Shown here one piece after another: positions 57,176 through 64,000 of a stretch of DNA of 64,000 nucleotides; position 1 is the stretch's first letter; the number at the start of each line of letters is the position of its first letter. The stretch comes from Diphasiastrum complanatum (taxonomy: Eukaryota; Streptophyta; Lycopodiopsida; Lycopodiales; Lycopodiaceae): NCBI GenBank assembly GCA_029204225.1, contig CM055103.1:56253078-56317077 (forward strand), written 5' to 3'. A program made the position numbers and the translations under genes. The notes below the pieces were generated by a model, which saw nothing but the letters and a program-made list of their open reading frames with translations, searched no databases and was not told where the DNA came from.

Positions 57176-58687
57176 ATGGGTGCTGCATTCCAGAGGTTGC
57201 CACATGTGGTCGTCTTCCCCTTCCCCTTCCATGGCCATATCATCCCTGCCTTCGCCTTCTCCAAAACCCTAGCGCTTCGAGGCTTCTTCGTCTCCTTCCT
57301 CTCGCCTCGCCACAGGCTCTCGCGCATGCAGGAGGCTCTCGATCGCGGTGCCCATCCCCATATCCGCCTGGTTGGATTGCCTGACAATGTCCCTGCTGAT
57401 CAGCCCGGCATCGATGAGGGCGTCAACAGCATCAGCTGGGCAGCCGATGTCACAGAATCCATGGTTGATGTGTTTGATCGCTTCATTGAAACCTCCATGG
57501 CTGAAGCAGCACAGGATCAAAGCGCTCCTGGGGGTCCTGTTGGGATTATCAGTGACAATCTGCTCTCGTGGACGCAGGATGCGGCGAATCGATGGCGCAT
57601 TCCCAGGTATGTGTTGTATCCATCCCCTGCTGCAATGATGTCGGTCTTGTTTTACTTGCCGCCGCTGCTTTCGAAGGGGCTGGAGCCTCCTAGGTCAAGG
57701 CACAGTGAGAAAGGGTTAGACGGTGAGGGCGAGGTTGAGGTTGAGGTTGTCACCGTGCCAGGGCTTCCGCCCCTTCGCACCACCGACATTCATAGTGCGC
57801 TTATGAACACGACGGCAAGCTTCGGCCGTGATTTCTATATTCGACACTGTCTTCGGCTTCATGAGGCTGCAGGGATTCTTATTAACACCTTCCATGAGTT
57901 GGAGCCGAGCACCATTGCTGCTCTGGAAAGCCAGGCACAAAACCCTAATTCGGTTCCGATTCTGCCTGTGGGCCCTCTCTTGCCTGCAGAATACCTAGAT
58001 GAAAAGGCGTTGGATGCCTTAAAAAAGGATGCTGATACAAGAGAGAATAAGCATGAGTGCTTACGATGGTTGGATGCACATATAGACGCTTCTGTTCTGT
58101 TCATCTCCTTTGGAACCCTAATAACTCCTTCAGTCGCTCAGATACACGAGTTTGCACATGGGCTGGAAGCTAGTGGGCAACCTTTCCTCTGGGTGCTGCG
58201 TTCCGCACCTTCAAGCCCCAGTTCGCTGCCCCCTTCACCTGCCACGCTTCTTCCAGAAGGTTTTCTTCAACGAACCGCAAATCAAGGGTTTATCATCTTC
58301 TCCTCTTGGGCTCCTCAGCTGCAAATTTTAGCTCACTCTGCGGTTGGTGGTTTCTTGACGCACTGTGGCTGGAATTCTACTTTAGAGAGCATCTTGATGG
58401 GCATACCTATGCTTGCCATCCCTGAGTTTGCTGATCAGAGGACAAACTGCAGAATGTTAGTGGACCAGTGGAAGATAGGTCTGGAAGTTAGAAAAGGAGC
58501 ACATGGTATTGCGGGCAGGGAGGAAGTAGAGAGGAAAGTGAGATGCTTGATGCAAGACGAAGAGGGAAAGAATCTTAGACTTCGTGCCAAAGATTATGGG
58601 AGTTTGGCGAGGGTTGCCACAGCAGTAAATGGTTCTTCGCACAAAAATATGGAGCTCTTAGTGCAGGGGTTGCTAAGAGCTTGTTAA
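57176..58687 (+). CDS. UDP-glycosyltransferase, plant family 1 (GT1), single exon
   Basis: The predicted 503-residue protein transfers a sugar from a UDP-sugar to a small acceptor, probably in the cytosol; the acceptor cannot be told. His21 in FPFHGHIIP sits at the catalytic His of the family, and Asp127 in GIISDNLLSW at its partner Asp. The PSPG box spans W378-Q421: WAPQLQILAHSAVGG, HCGWNSTLES and PEFADQ. Trp at box position 22 (W399) and Gln at position 44 (Q421) favour UDP-glucose. The box has Ile415 where many members have Trp. Length is usual. There is no signal peptide or membrane segment. The ATG at 57176 is followed at once by the conserved HVVVFPFPF strand; no intron is needed. The frame is intact with GC-rich codons in the first third, and there is no retroelement in it. 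Confidence 0.95.
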   Translation: MGAAFQRLPHVVVFPFPFHGHIIPAFAFSKTLALRGFFVSFLSPRHRLSRMQEALDRGAHPHIRLVGLPDNVPADQPGIDEGVNSISWAADVTESMVDVFDRFIETSMAEAAQDQSAPGGPVGIISDNLLSWTQDAANRWRIPRYVLYPSPAAMMSVLFYLPPLLSKGLEPPRSRHSEKGLDGEGEVEVEVVTVPGLPPLRTTDIHSALMNTTASFGRDFYIRHCLRLHEAAGILINTFHELEPSTIAALESQAQNPNSVPILPVGPLLPAEYLDEKALDALKKDADTRENKHECLRWLDAHIDASVLFISFGTLITPSVAQIHEFAHGLEASGQPFLWVLRSAPSSPSSLPPSPATLLPEGFLQRTANQGFIIFSSWAPQLQILAHSAVGGFLTHCGWNSTLESILMGIPMLAIPEFADQRTNCRMLVDQWKIGLEVRKGAHGIAGREEVERKVRCLMQDEEGKNLRLRAKDYGSLARVATAVNGSSHKNMELLVQGLLRAC

Positions 58688-59079
58688 TGCTAAATCAAAC
58701 AATCGTTGTTGGATTCTTGGAGCTCTACTGTAGCACGACTAACAATAAGCAGCAAAATAGAGGATTTTCTAATCATCACAAAGATGGTTTATTGAAAGTG
58801 TGCTTGCAATGTGTGATATGGTACAGCAGCAAACTGTCTAAATATATGCCATTTAGTATTATGTGACATTGAAGCACCAGTCAGATCTAAAGAAGATTTG
58901 GCAAGTGCATTGAGACCCTTGTCCATTTATTGATTGCCATCATAAGACATTTTATGTAACAAATGACTTCTGTATCCATTGACAGCAGTTTATTTGATAT
59001 CAGTATGTGGACCGGTTGTCATTATATGCAAAAAACATTCTCTGGGGACAAATTTCCCCCGTTGGTTTGATTATTTTTT
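58688..59079. other. UGT 3' flank
   Basis: Probably 3' UTR and spacer. No polyadenylation signal of AATAAA type is evident close to the stop. Confidence 0.5.
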
Positions 59080-59460
59080 TTCAGAGTTTGCCAATATGGC
59101 TATCATGTGAGGATTTTAAAAAAGCAGTTTTTATGCAATGCTGTTTCTTGGTTTCAGATGGTTAAGCGGCCCAAAATTAAAAAACTTTTCAAAAACTTGC
59201 TGGTTGTCAGAACTTTCTGGTTGTTTAGAGTTGGCTGCATTCATTGGCTTCAGTATATTTGCATTTACTGTACAGATCTGCAGCAATAATTTGCACTTCA
59301 TGAAGATATATCTGCATTCACTGTCCCATATCTGCAGCAGTAAGCTGCTATTCATTTCAATAGCAACCAGTAGCGGATCAGGATGAGAAAAAAATTTGAA
59401 TTTTTTTTTGCGTTTCTGGTCCCGGATCGCCAGCATTCCGGATCGTCCCCCCAAGCTATT
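59080..59460 (+). mobile_element. Partial copy of the intron 1 transposon-like repeat
   Basis: TTTGCCAATATGGCTATCAT through TTGGTTTCAGATGG matches, in reverse complement, 36590-36510. It ends with an A/T-rich run and CCGGATCG-type motifs (59432-59452), as the intron copy does. Both copies thus belong to one dispersed family. The ends here are not intact. Confidence 0.7.
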
Positions 59461-59631
59461 AATGCAAATAATTTACTCTGGCTCTGATACAAGTAGTACT
59501 TCAGATTGTCTACTATCAGATTTGCTCGAAAGATTCCACTGAAGTTCATCCAGCTATATCTATATTCCTTGTAGTTGATTGGAAGTGTGCGCCTGCTGCT
59601 TGTTCAAGATTATCCAATTGAATCAACCTGA

Positions 59632-59664
59632 AGAGAGAGAGAGAGAGAGAGATGGAGAGAGAGA

Positions 59665-59695
<31 letters not shown>
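59632..59695 (+). repeat. (GA)n(CA)n microsatellite
   Basis: GA units, one interruption (ATGG), GA units, then about twelve CA units. Confidence 0.95.
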
Positions 59696-59698
<3 letters not shown>

Positions 59699-59799
59699 CA
59701 TTTTTCTTGCCATAGAAGATTTGCAAGGAGGAAATGGTTTTAAGGTCATGTGGTCAGTTTCCACCGGCCAAAGTAGTTTTGACATGCCCACCATTCTCT

Positions 59800-61257
59800 A
59801 AAATTATATGCTACTCTCAAAGTTGTGGGAATTTTGATAACTCTATATATGTTGAAGTTGATGATTTAAAACTGTGAAATGGACTCCATAAGGCAAAGGA
59901 TTGAATGCCTCCTTTGTTATGTTAATTGCTATCCTAGGACCTAGACATAACATCGATATGTTGTTTGACCTGTTGCTATGTAATGTTTGGTAGCTTTGGT
60001 ATTTTAATAAGTAGAATTTTGATTATGTTATATGAGCTTATGAATGCATCTTGATTGGTGCATTTCCAATTCCTCTCGATTCTGATTTGGTGGAAGGCTA
60101 GAGATTAAAGTGTTGTACTTGAAGAGCTCCCTGGCTGGCTAAGGTTTGATATTGATTGCTAATTTGCTTAGGTAGTGAACTTCAATTATCAAGAAGGGGC
60201 TTGTTAGATATTATATTGATGTGTTATGGACATAAAATGGCAATTATGCTACAATAGAATATTGCTAACCAGTTTTAATTGACAATGTGGGCACCCAATT
60301 ATTATTTTCATGGTCAATTTTTTTGTTTTAAGGGCCCATTTATTATTTATTAAATATAGGATGTTGACAAGATAGTGGAAACCCACATATGGTATTTGTC
60401 ATTTAGTTTGGGGTGACCTAACCTTAATTTGTAGGCTATATGTGGTTGCTCTATCAAGTTGGCAGCTTACAATTCTGGTCCTTGACCTCTTTGAAGGTCT
60501 TCCATTGAAGGGACTAGTTATTGATGGTGATTGATGTTTATTCAATGTTATTGTAGGAAATTGCTAATGATATAGCTTACACAATCACGTGATATCACAT
60601 ATGTGATTAGAGCACTTCTCTTGGCCTGTGGAGATTTACTTGTGGTAATTGAACTTTGCTCAACAATCGGACAATAATTTTATGTAGTGATTGCTTGTGG
60701 CAATTAATTGCAATTGACAATTCTCGCTGTGGCAGGAATTGGACATTGCTCCACTTCTGCAAACCTTTGTTTCTTCTAATAGTTAGCTTTTGGTTACATT
60801 CTGGGCAACGATTCACCTCCATCGGGCTATCTCTCGTAGTGATTGATCTGCTTGAGGCTTTCGTGCTTTATGTTTGCTTCAACAATTCATTAAGATTCAC
60901 TTATAAATAGGTTTGAATCTTTTTAACACATTTGGTTTCCTTTTACCATTTATGTTAGTGATATGACATTTTTTCATTCTTTTCTTCAACGATTAGCTTC
61001 TTGGTAGCCTTTGGGGCAACATTCCATATGCTTATTGGACCTTGTTGCGACAATGATATATTTGTAGCCTCGATTACCTTCAACTATGAGACTCTTGGGC
61101 CATTTTTTGTTAGCTATTGATCTTCTAGAGGGTCTTTGTCAACATTTCATCCTTTTTTGACCTCATTGGCTAAGGATGGAAGATTTCTACATTGGTGAGA
61201 GCTCATCTCTCTGCTTCAATAGCTAGCGATCAATTCCATGTCTCTTCTTGCAATTTG
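59800..61257. other. Stretch without recognised genes
   Basis: Related short pieces recur: AGTTAGCTTTTGGTTACATT-CTGGGCAACGATTC near 60781 and GATTAGCTTCTTGGTAGCCT-TTGGGGCAACATTC near 60993, suggesting a diverged duplication. No gene seen. Confidence 0.4.
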
Positions 61258-61760
61258 CTATCTAAGATTTTCCGAAATTGCTCTTTGCTCTTCAGGATCT
61301 TGATGAACATTAGGCTCTAAACTTGATGAGGTGTTGGGCAGGGTTGATTGCTGCCCCTTATCTCTAGAAATAGATGATGGTACCAAATCTGAAAAAACTT
61401 TGACATTCACACTATGCGGTCGGTCCCCCTTCAAGATATGAGTTGGGGCCACATCTAATGAATTCTTTTCATCAAAATGCACATCACGACTAACAATAAT
61501 CTTGTTAGTGCTCAAATTGAACAGCCTATAGCCTTTGCTTTGAAGCCTACACTGAAATCCAATTAGGAAGCCAAATAGTGTGATCAATACACACTTCAAT
61601 AGGATTGTTGAAAGCGCCCTACTACTTGCTAAAAATTTGCAATTTTTTAGCCACAAATTTGCCCTAACCCAAAATAGGATTTGTTGAATTTTGGGCGCCC
61701 TCCTCCAAGTCTGCAAACCTGAATAATCAGCAAAGTAAGAAGGCTCCAAAACTCAAATTA
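61258..61760 (-). mobile_element. Copia integrase-RT linker fragment
   Basis: On the minus strand it reads FGFLIGFQCRLQSKGYRLFN and LSTNKIIVSRDVHFDEKNS, the segment that follows integrase in Ty1/copia pol, then a Ser/Pro-rich linker to a stop near 61258. Only about 280 bases separate its start from the primer site at 62031, so gag, protease and integrase are deleted. Confidence 0.8.
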
Positions 61761-61900
61761 GAAACAGATTTTTGGGCGCCCTCCTCAAGACAAGACTTGC
61801 TGAAAATTGGCTGCAAAAAATCAGATTTGAGATGCTGATTTTTGGGCGCCAAAAATTGCTCCTCCAAGATCCAAAATGGTGGGCGCCCTCCTTCAACCTG
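61690..61900 (-). repeat. GGGCGCCCTCC repeats in a copia leader
   Basis: TTTTTGGGCGCCCTCCTC or a close form is present near 61693, 61772, 61841 (shortened to GGGCGCC) and 61881. Spacings are about 79, 69 and 40 bases. GGGCGCCC is itself palindromic. Confidence 0.75.
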
Positions 61901-62030
61901 AAAAGAGACAAAAAAGCTGATCCAAACTCCGCTTGGGAAAATCATCAGGATGCTGAATTTTCAGATCACAAAGTAGAGTAGCTCTTCTTTTGGTAAGGTG
62001 CCAACAGACAAGCTTGCTGCAGATCCGATT

Positions 62031-62042
62031 GCTCTGATACCA
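62031..62042 (-). other. Primer-binding site, initiator tRNA-Met type (minus-strand copia)
   Basis: TGGTATCAGAGC on the minus strand, preceded by ..CCTACA on that strand, the expected LTR end. Confidence 0.88.
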
Positions 62043-62400
62043 TGTAGGAAAACAAGAGCCAAGGCACCAAGATCTAACTATCAAACAATCTCCACAATGT
62101 TGGAAAATGAACTTCACTTTCCTTCATCCCTGGATACCTCCACGTGGGACGAATTAGATCTCGCAAAAGCAGCCGCAAGAGCAATCCGCAAGTACAACAG
62201 AATCAGACAACCACAACTAATCAGGTGTTACGCAGCTATTAGTTTCACAAGAAAAGCTTAAAAGAAATTGTAAAGATAGAATATAAGTCTGTGCAAATGT
62301 AGCGCAGATAATCAAAGAGAGTAGGAGAGAGTGAGATAGAAGAGAAGCTAATATAGCTATAGAATAGAAAAATAGAAGCTAGCACGCTGATAAGCGGTAA
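62043..62400 (-). mobile_element. 5' LTR of the minus-strand copia (outer end uncertain)
   Basis: It begins TGTAGGAAAACAAG on the plus strand directly beside the primer site. The outer (right) end is not recognisable and may run into the LTR of the neighbouring plus-strand element. Confidence 0.55.
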
Positions 62401-62499
62401 ACAGTAAACTCTTATTGAAAAGAGATTTATAAAGCAATAGATCTTTCTCTCAGTTCTTCTGCTGTGTATGCATGAATGATAGTATTGTTTATGTGTATA

Positions 62500-62899
62500 T
62501 TATTGTTCTGATGAATGGATCATATTGACTTGGCAATCAAAAATTAGCTCTAGATTCGTGATGTGCAAAAACTTCTTATTTTTTGGCATTTTCGCACTCT
62601 CTCTTTGGCATTTTCGCATATTTTCCACTATAGTTAAAACGTGCCTAAGTGCACAAAACTACACGTAGTTTCGTGTATTTCGCATTTTTCGCTTTCCGAA
62701 AAATGCGACAATTGCAGGAATGTGCTTAGTTTCGCATAGTATTTCGTATACTAAATTGTATTACACTAAGTTTCGCATACTTCGCATTTTTTGCATTTTT
62801 CGCTTTTCCCAAAAAATGCGACAATTACAGAACAATGCATGTTTCCGCATCCTAAAATTTGCTAGCTGCGGTTGAGGCAGAAAAGATCAGTTCGCTTCA
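62500..62899 (+). mobile_element. 5' LTR of the plus-strand copia (outer end uncertain)
   Basis: The inner end is CGCTTCA, one base before the primer site. Two partial repeats, TTCGCATTTTTCGCTTT..CC and AAAATGCGACAATT.CAG, lie at about 62686-62720 and 62785-62835; similar text is seen at 23215 and 28222. The outer end is uncertain. Confidence 0.55.
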
Positions 62900-62900
62900 G

Positions 62901-62912
62901 TGGTATCAGAGC
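62901..62912 (+). other. Primer-binding site, initiator tRNA-Met type (plus-strand copia)
   Basis: TGGTATCAGAGC on the plus strand, 16 bases before the gag start codon. Confidence 0.92.
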
Positions 62913-62927
62913 ACTATAGACTATCAA

Positions 62928-64000
62928 ATGGCAACGAACCTGCAGCAAAAAGTTGTGAGTGTATTCGATGGCAGCAACCACGCTGTCTGGAAACACAAGA
63001 TGAAGATGCTACTCAAAGGAGAAGGCCTATGGAGCGTAGTGGATGGAACAAAAGTCAAACCACAACAAAATTCGGCTGAATGGAGAAAGAAGAACGATAG
63101 AGCAATGGCGCTCATCACTCTGTCACTTGTAGAAGACATCATGATGACCATCGTGGACTGTGAAACCAGCCACGAAATGTGGGAAAGGCTACAAGCCAAA
63201 CATGAGCAAGTGACAAGTGCAGAGATCTTGCATCTCAACAATCAGCTTCTAAATATGAAGTGGGACATTAGTGATCTAGACAAGCATGCTGGGAAGATGA
63301 AAGCCATCTTCGACCAATTGGCAGCCGCGAATTAGACTCATGCGATCCCGCCGGAGCAGCAGTTCTTACACTTTATAAGAACTCTATCATCTCCCTACTA
63401 CAGCCTGAGGTCAATACTCATGAGGACGCCTAACATGACATTCAGCGATGCTATTAAAGCTGTGAAGGATGAAGTCATCATGAGAGATCATACTGACTCC
63501 CAAGACTGTCAGAAGAAAACAGAAAGGAAGAATGCAGAAGCCAACAAGTGATGAATACGGCTCAAAGCCACCTCTAGTATGCAGCTACTACAAGAAGGGC
63601 CACTTAGAGAAGAACTGTTGGGGAAATCCCAACAACATCTGCATTCATTGTAAGAAAAAGGGACACTCGACATTTGATTGCTGGTATAATTCCAAAAACA
63701 AAAACAAAGATAAGGCACATACTGCAGAATTTTTCCATCAAGAGGAAGAGCCATAACAAGCTATGACAGCAAGGGATGTGCACAATGCACACTCAGATCT
63801 AAAGATCGTTATAGACTCAGGAGCCACCTCGCACATCACATGCAAAAGGAAAGTCCTAAAAGACTACAAGACCTCCAACGGAAACAGAGAAGTAATCTTG
63901 GGAGACAATAGCAAGCACCATGTCATGGGGACATGAACTCTACGTATGAAGACCACATCTGGCTATAAAGACTTAGAGGGAGTCCTGCATGTTCCCACAC
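62928..64000 (+). mobile_element. Copia gag and protease start, running off the window
   Basis: The start codon is at 62928 (MATNLQQKVVSVFDGSN), although the frame is open further upstream into the LTR. Gag landmarks: FDGSNHAVWKHKMKMLL, EMWERLQAKHEQVTSAEIL and, after an in-frame TAG at 63333, FIRTLSSPYYSLRSIL. A frameshift near 63520 leads to two zinc knuckles; the first (CSYYKKGHLEKNC) has Tyr for its second Cys, the second (CIHCKKKGHSTFDC) is complete. After a TAA at about 63754 the protease active site VIDSGATSHIT is at 63810-63845, and a TGA at about 63935 follows. Fairly young but not functional. Confidence 0.9.

Overview
This window is nuclear DNA of a land plant. It holds two recognisable host genes: an alkaline/neutral invertase (GH100) with six exons and GT..AG introns, and a single-exon UDP-glycosyltransferase with a plant PSPG box. 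Almost everything else is decayed LTR retrotransposon DNA, with many long (GA)n/(CT)n tracts. Introns of 8.7 kb and 5.7 kb swollen by Ty3 and Ty1/copia insertions, and single-copy genes lost among nested elements, suggest a large genome. A fern or another non-angiosperm vascular plant is plausible, but the sequence does not prove the species.

Layout. Bases 1-3.9 kb: a Ty3 gag-protease fragment on the minus strand runs head-on into a Ty3 integrase on the plus strand, followed by a separate plus-strand ORF ending in a chromodomain-like segment, then a minus-strand tRNA-Asp-type primer-binding site and LTR. 5.1-6.3 kb: an old copia reverse-transcriptase remnant split by a solo copia LTR with target duplication ATTTC. 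6.4-11.2 kb: a plus-strand LTR and primer site, then a minus-strand Ty3 element (protease, gag, leader, primer site, LTR). 11.2-17 kb: non-autonomous or unidentified retroelement material with a long direct repeat, unidentified minus-strand ORFs and an array of short TCCATCG hairpins. 17.4-19.9 kb: a plus-strand Ty3 pol, broken in its integrase by a second TCCATCG array. 20-28 kb: copia and Ty3 fragments on both strands. 28-32 kb: few recognisable features.

32.2-51.1 kb: the invertase gene. Two tandem-repeat blocks lie upstream, and a third, short one lies just before the start. The exons join in frame to a predicted 727-residue protein. Intron 1 holds a DNA transposon-like element, Ty3 fragments and a copia fragment. 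Intron 3 holds a copia element inserted antisense, with two LTRs, target duplication GAATT and a deleted interior.

51-57 kb: intergenic DNA with the 3' end of a chromodomain Ty3 element and several tandem repeats. 57.2-58.7 kb: the intact UDP-glycosyltransferase gene. 61-64 kb: two copia elements facing away from each other (head to head); the rightmost runs off the window with gag and protease.

The two host genes both act in sugar metabolism (sucrose cleavage; transfer of sugar from UDP-sugar to small molecules), but they are 6 kb apart with separate promoters, and nothing suggests a cluster. No CRISPR array, tRNA or rRNA gene was found. The most unusual items are the chromodomain ORF with its own TATA box and Kozak start, the two hairpin arrays, and the transposon in intron 1 with a perfect 26-bp palindrome at one end.
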